Of a DNA stretch of 16,194 bases, positions 7,194-14,395 are shown in pieces. Location: contig JBPCTQ010000224.1 in NCBI GenBank assembly GCA_051011595.1, positions 1 through 16,194 on the forward strand, written 5' to 3'. The notes under the pieces are model-generated. The model saw only the letters and a program-made list of their open reading frames with translations. It did not search any database and was not told the DNA's origin. The position numbers were made by a program, and so were the translations under genes. Position 1 is the stretch's first letter; each line of letters starts with the position of its first letter. This stretch comes from JAOUEE01 sp051011595 (GTDB lineage Bacteria; Actinomycetota; Acidimicrobiia; Acidimicrobiales; SHLQ01).

Positions 7194-8174
7194 GTGACTC
7201 GGGTCTTCTCTGGCATCCAACCCACCGGCGAGCTCCATCTCGGCAACCTCCTCGGCGCGCTCCAGAACTGGGTTCGGTTCCAGCACGAGCACGACTGCGT
7301 CTACTGCATTGTCGACCTCCACGCCCTGACCATCCCCAAACAGCCGGGTGAAGTCGGGAGCAACACCATTGCCCTGGCTCAGCTGCTGGTGGCCACCGGT
7401 GTCGATCCCGAGCAGTGCACCCTGTTCGTGCAGAGTCACCTGCACCAGCACAACGAGCTGGCCTGGCTGCTGGAGTGCACGGTTTCGTACGGCGAGCTGT
7501 CCCGGATGGTGCAGTTCAAGGACAAGGCGGCCCAACGCGACTTCGTGTCTGCCGGCCTGTTCACCTACCCGGCACTACAAGCCGCCGACATCATCGGGTA
7601 CGACACCGACCTGGTGCCGGTGGGTGAGGACCAGCGACAGCACATCGAGATCACCCGCGACATCGCCGAGCGCTTCAACGCCCGCTACGGCGACACGTTC
7701 GTGATTCCCGAGGCCTTCATCCCTCCGGCCGGTGCCCGGGTCATGGATCTCCAGCATCCCGAGAACAAGATGTCGAAGTCGGCAGACTCTCCTCAGGGGT
7801 CGATCGGGATGCTCGACGATCTCGGTGCCATCGAGAAGAAGATCAAGCGGGCCGTCACCGACAACGACGGCGACGTCCGTTACGACGTGGCCACCAAACC
7901 AGGGGTATCCAACCTGTTGTCCATCCTCGGAGCGGTCACCGGCGACCAACCGGAGTCGTTGGCCGACCAGTACGAGCAGTACGGGCCCCTGAAGGTCGAC
8001 ACTGCTGCTGCCGTGTGTGACCTGTTGTCGCCGATACAGGCCCGCTATCGCGACCTGGCCGCCGACCCCGACGCCATCGTCGAGATCCTCCGCACCGGCG
8101 CCGACAAGGCCGGCGCGGTGATCACACCCGTGTTGGAGCGAGCCCGCACCAACATCGGGCTCACACCGGCCTGA
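7194..8174 (+). CDS. trpS: Tryptophanyl-tRNA synthetase, 326 aa
   Basis: This class I aminoacyl-tRNA synthetase charges tRNA-Trp. The N-terminus begins directly with the nucleotide-binding strand RVFSGIQPTGELHLGN, in which HLGN (15-18) is the HIGH motif. GEDQRQH (144-150) is the conserved loop of the tryptophanyl enzyme, and KMSKS stands intact at 192-196. Length matches the usual ~330 residues. The GTG start at 7194 places the HIGH motif where it is in relatives, and no earlier start is needed. It is the only obvious aminoacyl-tRNA synthetase here. It shares the plus strand only with phr. The gene converges with the HD-domain gene: the two stops are 3 bp apart and no terminator hairpin with a T-run fits between them. 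Confidence 0.96.
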   Translation: MTRVFSGIQPTGELHLGNLLGALQNWVRFQHEHDCVYCIVDLHALTIPKQPGEVGSNTIALAQLLVATGVDPEQCTLFVQSHLHQHNELAWLLECTVSYGELSRMVQFKDKAAQRDFVSAGLFTYPALQAADIIGYDTDLVPVGEDQRQHIEITRDIAERFNARYGDTFVIPEAFIPPAGARVMDLQHPENKMSKSADSPQGSIGMLDDLGAIEKKIKRAVTDNDGDVRYDVATKPGVSNLLSILGAVTGDQPESLADQYEQYGPLKVDTAAAVCDLLSPIQARYRDLAADPDAIVEILRTGADKAGAVITPVLERARTNIGLTPA

Positions 8175-8177
8175 CCC

Positions 8178-8696
8178 TCAGTCGTCGTCGGCGGCCCACA
8201 AGACATCGGCCACCGCGAGCTCGATCGTCCACTGGTCCCGCGGCCAGTGGTGTTCGCGGGCCCATGCCACCGTGAGGGGATCACTGTCTGCCATGGCCAG
8301 CATGTCCGACCCGATCTCGGGGTGTTTCAGGTACAGGCCGATCCGGCGCGTCACACCGGAGCTGTCGACCCACAACTCGGCCGTCTCGCGCCCAGCCACC
8401 GCGGCCGAGAGGGTGGCCGCCACCCGGGTGTAGGTGCGCAGGCCGCTCTGGAGCTTGCCCACGTCGTGCAGCAGGGCTGCCGCCAACACGGCGTTGGTGG
8501 CCTGGTCACCCAGCTCGTCCTGCACCCGTCGGGCCACGGCCACCGAGTGGCGGCGATCGGGGCCGTACAGCCGTCGCCACAGGTCCAGCTCGGCGGGCGA
8601 CAGCACCGACTCGACCCAGGCCACGTCGTGCGCGCGGGGACCACCCGGACGCAAGGAGCCGAAGAATCGGCGGGTGAGATGCGCGGCTCCAGCCAT
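8178..8696 (-). CDS. HD-domain protein of unknown substrate, 172 aa
   Basis: This is a small soluble protein with the metal-dependent phosphohydrolase HD signature: His50 (RRHSVAVARRV), His77-Asp78 in AALLHDVGKL (73-82), then His125 in LYLKHPEIGSDML (121-133), His149/His150 in AREHHWP and Asp164 in LAVADVLWAADDD. The spacing H...HD...H...H...D fits an HD phosphohydrolase able to hold one or two metals, acting on nucleotides or cyclic nucleotides in known relatives. I cannot name a substrate and see no GGDEF, RelA, GAF or membrane part. It is not long enough for a full HD-GYP domain, and no GYP motif is present. The ATG at 8696 directly follows the xerD stop (TGAATG), with GGGA about 8 nt upstream, so it is translated with xerD. 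It ends the pyrG-nudix-xerD run, in the interval where related genomes often carry a parA-like gene. Confidence 0.8.
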   Translation of the reverse strand: MAGAAHLTRRFFGSLRPGGPRAHDVAWVESVLSPAELDLWRRLYGPDRRHSVAVARRVQDELGDQATNAVLAAALLHDVGKLQSGLRTYTRVAATLSAAVAGRETAELWVDSSGVTRRIGLYLKHPEIGSDMLAMADSDPLTVAWAREHHWPRDQWTIELAVADVLWAADDD

Positions 8697-9626
8697 TCAG
8701 TCGGTCCCGGCTCGCGGATGGGCGGCTCGATAGACCTGTTTGAGCCGCTCGGTCGAGACCGACGTGTACACCTGGGTGGTGGTGATCGAGGCATGGCCCA
8801 ACAGCTCTTGCACACTGCGCACATCGGCGCCGTGATCGAGCATGTGAGTCGCACACGAGTGGCGAAGCACATGGGGGCTCAGCTTGGTCCCCAGCCCCAC
8901 CACCGAACCATGTTTCTTGAGCGCACCCCACGCCCCCTGGCGGCTGAGCCGGCCACCCCGATGGTTCAAGAAGATGGCCTCGGAGTCGTCGCGGCTGGCC
9001 CAACGTTCGGGTTCGAGGTGCGCTCGGCCGGCCGGTGCCAGCCATTGCACCATCGCAACCGTCGCCAGGCGTCCGACGGGCACGATGCGTTCCTTGGACC
9101 CCTTGCCGAAGACGCGGAGCAGGCCGGCATCGAGGTCGAGGTCACCCAGCGATGTACCGACCAGCTCGGAGATGCGGATACCCGTGCCGTACAGCAACTC
9201 GACCATCGCCCGGTCGCGCCGAGCCAACGGTGCATCCCCTTCGATGCCATCGAGTAGCCGCTCGATCTCCGGTTCGGTGAGCGGTTTGGGGAGACCCCGA
9301 CCGGTACGGGGGATCTCGGCATCGGCCGAGGGGTCGGTGGCGGCCAGGCCCTCGGCCAACATGAACCGGTGCAGACCACGGACCGACACCATCGTCCGGG
9401 TTCGAGAGGCGGCAGCCAGCTCGAGGTCGTCGAGGTGCCTGACGAAGTCCACCACCATGTCGGTGTTGACGTGGTCGACCCTCGACCCTCGACCCTCGAC
9501 GTACCCGACGTAGCGCTCGAGATCGCGACGGTAGGCCGACAGGGTGTTGGTGGCCCTCCCCTTCTCGACGGCCAGCCACACCAGGTAGTCCTCCACCGGT
9601 GCGGGCAGGACCACGGTGGCCATCAT
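8697..9626 (-). CDS. xerD: Site-specific tyrosine recombinase XerD, 309 aa
   Basis: XerD resolves chromosome dimers at dif with XerC and FtsK. The N-terminal core-binding SAM-like domain covers ~7-105 (VEDYLVWLAVEKGRATNTLS at 11-30), and the catalytic domain ~115-300. All active-site residues are present: Arg151 in GTGIRISEL, Lys175 in FGKGSKER, His252 and Arg255 in SPHVLRHS, His278 in LLGHASI, and nucleophile Tyr287 in QVYTSV. Two ATGs stand side by side (9626 and 9623). The first overlaps the Nudix stop as ATGA, and I annotate from it. Position directly after pyrG and a Nudix gene is the conserved actinobacterial xerD locus, which favours XerD over a phage integrase. Oddity: codons 43-51 lie in a heptamer repeat that is not a multiple of three. 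Confidence 0.94.
   Translation of the reverse strand: MMATVVLPAPVEDYLVWLAVEKGRATNTLSAYRRDLERYVGYVEGRGSRVDHVNTDMVVDFVRHLDDLELAAASRTRTMVSVRGLHRFMLAEGLAATDPSADAEIPRTGRGLPKPLTEPEIERLLDGIEGDAPLARRDRAMVELLYGTGIRISELVGTSLGDLDLDAGLLRVFGKGSKERIVPVGRLATVAMVQWLAPAGRAHLEPERWASRDDSEAIFLNHRGGRLSRQGAWGALKKHGSVVGLGTKLSPHVLRHSCATHMLDHGADVRSVQELLGHASITTTQVYTSVSTERLKQVYRAAHPRAGTD
9475..9500. repeat. Tandem heptamer TCGACCC, 3.7 copies, inside xerD
   Basis: The unit TCGACCC occurs three times perfectly (9475-9481, 9482-9488, 9489-9495) and then TCGAC (9496-9500). On the coding strand it encodes residues 43-51 of XerD (VEGRGSRVD), between helices of the core-binding domain. Gain or loss of one unit would shift the xerD frame. 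Confidence 0.9.
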
Positions 9627-10162
9627 CGGCCTCGGTGACGAAGAGCCAGAAGGCAGCCGATGATCGATTTGGCGTCGCAGAGCTCGCCGGACGCGATCAG
9701 GTCGGGGACCGAGTCGAGCGGCACTTCGACGATGGTCATGTGCTGCTCCTCGACACCCTGCAGGTCGGTGGGTACCGGCTCGAGGTCCTCGGCCAGGTAG
9801 ACGAAACTCAGCTCGTCACAGAATCCGGCCGAGTTGTAGAAGCTCGACAACAGCGTCAGCGACGAGGCCCGGTAGCCGACCTCCTCCATCAGCTCACGGT
9901 TGGCCGTCACATCGGGGGCTTCGTCGGCCACATCTCGCTTGCCGGCCGGAATCTCGAGCAACACCTGATCGATGGCCGCCCGATACTGACGCACCATCAC
10001 CACATTGTCGCCGCGCAACGCCACCACCGACACCGCACCGGGATGGCGAAGGCAGTCACGTTCGACGGTGTCGCCATCGGGGGTGAGGAAACGTCCCTGG
10101 GCCAGGGTGACCACCGCCCCCTCGTACACGACGGTCTCGTCGAGCTGACGGAACCCGGTCAT
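9623..10162 (-). CDS. Nudix hydrolase, ADP-ribose pyrophosphatase type, 179 aa
   Basis: The family cleaves ADP-ribose to AMP and ribose-5-phosphate. The Nudix box runs from Gly74 to Tyr97 and reads G-X6-E-X7-RELMEEVGY. Glu81, Arg89, Glu90, Glu93 and Glu94 are in place, so the metal site looks intact. Spacing between Gly and the first Glu is one residue longer than the canonical box, as I recall for the mycobacterial ADP-ribose pyrophosphatase. The preceding stretch VRQYRAAIDQVLLEIPAGK (57-75) is characteristic of the ADP-ribose subgroup, as is the proline-bearing PVPTDLQGVEEQHM region (129-142). The ATG at 10162 lies 30 bp after the pyrG stop with no strong SD. The stop overlaps the xerD start (ATGA). 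The pyrG-nudix-xerD context matches Mycobacterium. Substrate assignment is by family and context. Confidence 0.9.
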   Translation of the reverse strand: MTGFRQLDETVVYEGAVVTLAQGRFLTPDGDTVERDCLRHPGAVSVVALRGDNVVMVRQYRAAIDQVLLEIPAGKRDVADEAPDVTANRELMEEVGYRASSLTLLSSFYNSAGFCDELSFVYLAEDLEPVPTDLQGVEEQHMTIVEVPLDSVPDLIASGELCDAKSIIGCLLALRHRGR

Positions 10163-10192
10163 GGCCCGACCGAGCGGTCGCCTCGCCGCGTG

Positions 10193-11866
10193 TCAGGACT
10201 GCCGTGCAACACGGCCCGAGGTCTCGACCTCGTCGTCGAGCCGCAGCAAGTGGGGGTTTCGCCCCTCGGCCCGAGCCAGGGCGGCGGCCACGAAGGCACC
10301 GAACAGCGGCGCGACCCGGTCCGGGCGGCTCTTGAACTCGGGGTGGGCTTGGGTGCCCACCCAGAACGGGTGGCTGCCCAGTTCGATGAACTCGACCAGA
10401 CGACCATCGGGCGACTGTCCCGAACACACGAAGTCACCATCGTCGAAGCGGCCCCGGTACGAAGGGTTGAACTCGTAACGATGGCGGTGCCGCTCCGACA
10501 CCACTCCTTCGCCGTAGATGGTCGCCACCTGGCTACCGGGGGCCAGCTGGGCCACATAGGCCCCCAACCGCATGGTGCCACCCTTGTCGGTGATGTCGCG
10601 TTGGCTCTCCATGAGGTCGATCACCGGGTGTGGTGTGGTGGGGTCGAACTCGCTGGAGTTGGCGCCGGCCATGGCCAGAGCGTTGCGGGCGTACTCGATG
10701 GTCATCACCTGCATACCCAGGCACAGGCCCAGACAAGGGATGTTGTGTTCTCGTGCGTATCCGGCGGCGGCGATCTTGCCCTCGACCCCCCGCTCACCGA
10801 ACCCACCGGGAATGACGATGCCGTCGAGGTCGCGGAGCCGGCCGGCCGCCAACAGCCCTTCGACGTCTTCGGCCTGGATCCAGTCGATCTCGACCTTGGC
10901 GCCGTGGTGGATACCACCGTGTTTGGTGGCCTCGACCACCGACAGGTAAGCGTCGACGAGGCTCACGTACTTGCCGATGAGACCGATCTTGATGGGTCGG
11001 GTGGCGGCATCGACCTTGCGGTTGAGCTCCTGCCAGTGGGACAGATCGAGTGGATGTTCGTCCTCGTCGAAGCGCAGGAGCCGACAGACCTCGCCGTCGA
11101 GGCCCTCGTCGTGCAACACCAGAGGGATCTCGTACAACGAATCGGCATCGGCGGCATTGACCACCGCACCCACGGGCACGTCGCACAGACGAGAGATCTT
11201 GCGCTTGAGGTCGGCGCTGATCGGTTCCTCGCTCCGACACACGATGGCGTCGGGCTGGATTCCGCGACTGCGCAGCTCGGTGACGGAGTGCTGGGTGGGT
11301 TTGGTCTTCTGCTCGGCGGAGGGGCCGATGAACGGAACCAAGGTGACGTGCACGTAGCACACGTTGTCGCGGCCCACTTCGAGCCGGAACTGTCGCACCG
11401 CTTCAAGGAACGGCAGGATCTCGATGTCGCCCACGGTGCCGCCCACTTCGGTGATCACCACATCGACGTCGTCGACCGCCAGCAAGGAGATCCGTCGCCG
11501 GATCTCGTCGGTGATGTGGGGGATGACCTGCACGGTCTTGCCCAGGTAGTCGCCTCGGCGTTCGGCGGCCAGGACGTGGCTGTAGATCGAACCGGTGGTG
11601 GCGTTCGAGGCCCGCGACAGGTTCTCGTCGATGAACCGTTCGTAGTGGCCCAGATCGAGGTCGGTCTCTCCCCCGTCGTCGGTCACGAACACCTCTCCGT
11701 GTTCGAACGGATTCATGGTGCCGGGATCGACGTTGATGTACGGATCCAGCTTCTGCATGGTGACCCGCAGCCCTCGGGCTTTGAGCAGTCGACCGAGAGA
11801 GGAAGCGGTGATGCCCTTGCCCAACGACGAGGCAACACCACCCGTTACAAAGATGTGTTTTGTCAC
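10193..11866 (-). CDS. pyrG: CTP synthase, 557 aa
   Basis: The enzyme aminates UTP to CTP using glutamine-derived ammonia and ATP. The N-terminal synthase domain begins KHIFVTGGVASSLGKG (3-18) with its P-loop, followed by KLDPYINVDPGTMNPFEHGE (39-58), TEVGGTVGDIE (139-149) and GPSAEQKTKPTQHSV (181-195). The C-terminal glutamine amidotransferase has PGGFGERGVEGK (353-364), nucleophile Cys382 in CLGLCLGMQ, and the His508/Glu510 pair in AHPEF, so both activities look intact. I chose the GTG at 11866 because the family begins almost directly with the KxIFVTGG strand. The frame is open to another GTG at 11899, adding 11 residues without similarity. TACGGT stands 8 nt upstream of the chosen start, and no SD is seen. 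It lies 51 bp after recN and likely starts a pyrG-nudix-xerD-HD transcript. Product CTP is also made upstream of the Cmk reaction's salvage route, encoded nearby. Confidence 0.96.
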   Translation of the reverse strand: MTKHIFVTGGVASSLGKGITASSLGRLLKARGLRVTMQKLDPYINVDPGTMNPFEHGEVFVTDDGGETDLDLGHYERFIDENLSRASNATTGSIYSHVLAAERRGDYLGKTVQVIPHITDEIRRRISLLAVDDVDVVITEVGGTVGDIEILPFLEAVRQFRLEVGRDNVCYVHVTLVPFIGPSAEQKTKPTQHSVTELRSRGIQPDAIVCRSEEPISADLKRKISRLCDVPVGAVVNAADADSLYEIPLVLHDEGLDGEVCRLLRFDEDEHPLDLSHWQELNRKVDAATRPIKIGLIGKYVSLVDAYLSVVEATKHGGIHHGAKVEIDWIQAEDVEGLLAAGRLRDLDGIVIPGGFGERGVEGKIAAAGYAREHNIPCLGLCLGMQVMTIEYARNALAMAGANSSEFDPTTPHPVIDLMESQRDITDKGGTMRLGAYVAQLAPGSQVATIYGEGVVSERHRHRYEFNPSYRGRFDDGDFVCSGQSPDGRLVEFIELGSHPFWVGTQAHPEFKSRPDRVAPLFGAFVAAALARAEGRNPHLLRLDDEVETSGRVARQS

Positions 11867-11874
11867 GGGATCTG

Positions 11875-11880
11875 ACCGTA
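11875..11880 (-). promoter_or_regulatory. Candidate -10 (TACGGT) for leaderless pyrG transcript
   Basis: In minus-strand reading TACGGT is followed by CAGATCCC (8 nt) and the pyrG GTG at 11866. It lies in the 51-bp recN-pyrG gap, where no SD is visible. It supports the start at 11866 over the upstream GTG at 11899, because transcription from it would begin at or near 11866. Confidence 0.45.
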
Positions 11881-11917
11881 CCGCGCCGACGCCGCTCACG
11901 CGCGCATCACGACCAAA

Positions 11918-13504
11918 TCATCGGCGCCGCTGCTCGGCCGCCGTCACCAACAGCTCCTCGGCGTGGTCGTTGGCGGCCGTGCTGTCGGGCGAACCGCTCA
12001 GCATCCGAGACAGCTCGATCACTCGCTCGTCGGCCTCGACCAGTCGAGCCTGGCTCACCGTGGTGTCGTCGCCCGAGGACTTCACCACCACCACCTGATG
12101 GTCGGCGTAGGCCGCCACCTGGGCCAGGTGGGTGACCACGAGTACTTGGTGCTGCTCGCCCAGCGCGGCCAGGCAACGGCCCACCGCGTGGGCCGTCTCG
12201 CCGCCGATGCCGGCGTCGACCTCGTCGAAGATCAGCACCGGTGGAGCCTCGGTGAGCACCATACGAAAGGCCAGCATGGCCCGGGCCAGCTCACCACCCG
12301 ATGCCACCTTGGCCAGGGACATGACGTCGGAACCCGGGTTGGCGGCCAGCCCGAACTCGACCTCGGACCCTGCCGGACCGTCGACATCGATGGCGAACCG
12401 CGCATCGGGCATGGCCAGAGTGGCCAGCTCGGCCTCGACCGCAGTCGCCAACGGCCCGGCCGCGGCCCGCCGCTGGGCCGCAACCTCGGCTTCGACCTGC
12501 TCTCGACGTTCGACGGCTGCCCGTCGGCGTTCGTCGAGATCTTCGGCCCGTTCTTCGTACTGCTCGAGCTCTTGGAGCCGCGTGCGGGCCAGTTCGGTGT
12601 AGGCCACGACGTCGCTCAGCGTGTCGCCGTACTTTCGGCGCAGGTCATGGAGCAGTTGGCGGCGGCCACGGACGCTCTCCAGCCGAGCCGGGTCGTCGTC
12701 GATGGTGTCGATGGTCGACCGCAGCTCGGCCCGAAGGTCGTCGAGCTCGACCAGCACGGTGCGAAGGCGACTGGCCACCTCGTGGTACGGCCGACGGTCG
12801 TCGAGCGCCTCCAGGGCCCGGCCCAGGGCCGCGGTTGCCCCTCCGTCGGGATCGAGCGCCTCCACGGCTGCGTGGCCGGCTTCTCGATGGGCAACCGCAT
12901 CGGCCAGGTCGTCCTCGAGCAACCCCAGACGATCGTCCTCCTCGCCATCCTCGATGGCCGCCGCCTCCAGCTCCTCGACCTGGAACCGGTACAGGTCGAT
13001 CTCCCGGGCCCGCTCGCGTACGTCGCCGCCCAGGTCGGCGAGCGCGGCATCGAGCGCCGCCACTTCGGCGCGGGCCTCGGTGAGTGGTCCGGTCTTGACC
13101 TGCCCGAAACGATCGAGGGCCGCTCGCTGCACCGCACCCGAGAGCAGCGACTGGTGGGCATGCTGTCCGTGCAGGTCGACCAGGCCGGCCCCGGCGTCGC
13201 TCAGCGCAGCTGCGGTGGCCAGCCCGCCGTCGATGTAGGCCCGCGAACGGCCGTCGCGCGGGATGACGCGCCGCAGGATGATCTCACCGTCGGCGGTCTC
13301 GAATCGTCCCTCGACCACCGCCGCCTCGGCACCGGGGCGCACCAGATCGCTGTCGGCCCGGCCGCCGACCAACAAATCGATCGCCCCCACCACCATGGTC
13401 TTGCCGGCCCCCGTCTCGCCCGTCACCACGGTCATGCCCTCGTCGAAGACCAGGGTGAACTCGGGTATGACCCCGAGGTCGGTGATGTGGAGCTCACGCA
13501 GCAC
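11918..13504 (-). CDS. recN: DNA repair protein RecN, 528 aa
   Basis: RecN is an SMC-like ATPase that acts early in double-strand break repair. The N-terminal half of the head has Walker A GETGAGKT (29-36). The Q-region-like LVDLHGQHAHQSLL (108-121) leads into the coiled-coil arms, about 140-360, rich in Ala, Glu, Arg and Leu heptads. The C-terminal head half contains the ABC signature ASGGELARAM (401-410), Walker B VLIFDEVDAGIGG (423-435) and the switch His459 in VVTHLAQVAA. The length is a little below E. coli RecN because the arms are short. GTG at 13504 is preceded by a strong GGGAGG at about 7-nt spacing, the best SD in the window, so this gene is clearly translated from a leadered mRNA. 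It follows nadK by 33 bp, as in other actinobacteria. I see no SOS box upstream. Confidence 0.95.
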   Translation of the reverse strand: MLRELHITDLGVIPEFTLVFDEGMTVVTGETGAGKTMVVGAIDLLVGGRADSDLVRPGAEAAVVEGRFETADGEIILRRVIPRDGRSRAYIDGGLATAAALSDAGAGLVDLHGQHAHQSLLSGAVQRAALDRFGQVKTGPLTEARAEVAALDAALADLGGDVRERAREIDLYRFQVEELEAAAIEDGEEDDRLGLLEDDLADAVAHREAGHAAVEALDPDGGATAALGRALEALDDRRPYHEVASRLRTVLVELDDLRAELRSTIDTIDDDPARLESVRGRRQLLHDLRRKYGDTLSDVVAYTELARTRLQELEQYEERAEDLDERRRAAVERREQVEAEVAAQRRAAAGPLATAVEAELATLAMPDARFAIDVDGPAGSEVEFGLAANPGSDVMSLAKVASGGELARAMLAFRMVLTEAPPVLIFDEVDAGIGGETAHAVGRCLAALGEQHQVLVVTHLAQVAAYADHQVVVVKSSGDDTTVSQARLVEADERVIELSRMLSGSPDSTAANDHAEELLVTAAEQRRR

Positions 13505-13511
13505 GTAGGCA

Positions 13512-13517
13512 CCTCCC
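13512..13517 (-). promoter_or_regulatory. Strong Shine-Dalgarno GGGAGG deciding the recN start
   Basis: In minus-strand reading the nadK-recN gap contains GGGAGGTGCCTAC directly before the recN GTG at 13504. It fixes that start and shows that SD-led translation coexists with the leaderless-looking starts elsewhere in the window. Confidence 0.7.
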
Positions 13518-13537
13518 GGTCAGTGGTGAGTTGGTCG

Positions 13538-14395
13538 TCATTCGCGAACGTCGGCCAGGCCGAACTTCGCCTTCAATACCTGATGGAAGCTGGGGTCACC
13601 GAAGGTGACCAGGCGAACGGTGCGGGGCGACGCCGTGCACACGACGGTGTCGCCTCGCTCCAGGGTGGCCAGGGTGCGACCATCGACCGACAGTCGGGCT
13701 TCGCGGTGTCCGGCCACCTCGAAGGTCACCGTGCTCGAAGGCTTGAGCACGAGCGAGCGATCGAAGAGCTGGTGGGGTGCGACCGGGGTCAACAACAGCG
13801 CCCGCAGGCCCGGCGCCACGATGGGACCGCGCGCCGAGAGCGAGTAGGCGGTCGAACCGGTGGCGGTCGACACGATGAGGCCATCGGCGGCGTAGGTGTG
13901 GAAGTAGGCGTCATCGATGGTGACGGCCAAACGAATGGTGGTCGACGTCGCTCCCCGCTCGACCACAACATCGTTGAGGGCATGGTGCACCGTGGTGCCC
14001 GACGAGGTGTGCACCGTGGCCTGCACCATCATGCGTTCGACGACTTCATCCTCGCCGGCCAGGAAGGACTCGATGGCGTGTTGTTCGTCGCCGGGCTCCA
14101 CCATGGCCAGGTACCCGAGCTCGCCGACGTTGACACCCAGCACCGGCACCGCGGAACCGCCCACCAGCTCGACCGCTCGCAGAATGCTGCCGTCGCCGCC
14201 GAGCGACACGACCAGATCGAGTCCCTTGCTGAACTGGTCGTCGGCAACGACCTCGGCGTTCAGCCCCAGGGTGTCGGAGTCGAGCTCGGTGAGGCGGACG
14301 ACATGGTCGTTGCCCGTCAACCATTCGATGAGCTCGCGGGCCTGCTTGACGGCCAGATCCCGGTGGTGGTGGATGACGATGCCGACCGTGCTCAC
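13538..14395 (-). CDS. nadK: NAD kinase, 285 aa
   Basis: NAD kinase phosphorylates NAD+ to NADP+, using ATP or polyphosphate. Diagnostic blocks are SLGGDGSILRA (64-74) with the GGDG motif at 66-69, GVNVGELGYL (87-96, the NxGxLGFL-type motif), LNDVVVERG (140-148), and the glycine-rich DGLIVSTATGSTAYSLSARG (171-190) followed by PIVAPG. Length is normal. The N-terminal GIVIHHHRD is a common opening in actinobacterial enzymes. Its GTG start at 14395 overlaps the tlyA stop (GTGA), so it is coupled to tlyA, and recN follows after 33 bp. The tlyA-nadK-recN order is the same as in Mycobacterium (Rv1694-Rv1696 by memory). Nothing looks unusual in the active site. Confidence 0.95.
   Translation of the reverse strand: MSTVGIVIHHHRDLAVKQARELIEWLTGNDHVVRLTELDSDTLGLNAEVVADDQFSKGLDLVVSLGGDGSILRAVELVGGSAVPVLGVNVGELGYLAMVEPGDEQHAIESFLAGEDEVVERMMVQATVHTSSGTTVHHALNDVVVERGATSTTIRLAVTIDDAYFHTYAADGLIVSTATGSTAYSLSARGPIVAPGLRALLLTPVAPHQLFDRSLVLKPSSTVTFEVAGHREARLSVDGRTLATLERGDTVVCTASPRTVRLVTFGDPSFHQVLKAKFGLADVRE

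Noticed and set aside
8160..8190. Bidirectional terminator between trpS and the HD gene
   Set aside because: Only 3 bp separate the convergent stops, and no stem followed by a T-run is visible in the flanking coding ends.
8697..9626. Phage or integron integrase instead of a housekeeping recombinase
   Set aside because: The tyrosine recombinase sits in the conserved pyrG-nudix-xerD order with no attachment-site repeats, phage genes or cassette array nearby; XerD is the simpler reading.
9599..11875. A 758-codon open frame on the plus strand, antisense to the Nudix gene and pyrG
   Set aside because: Same explanation: a mirror of well-supported genes with the composition of an antisense frame, and no domain visible.
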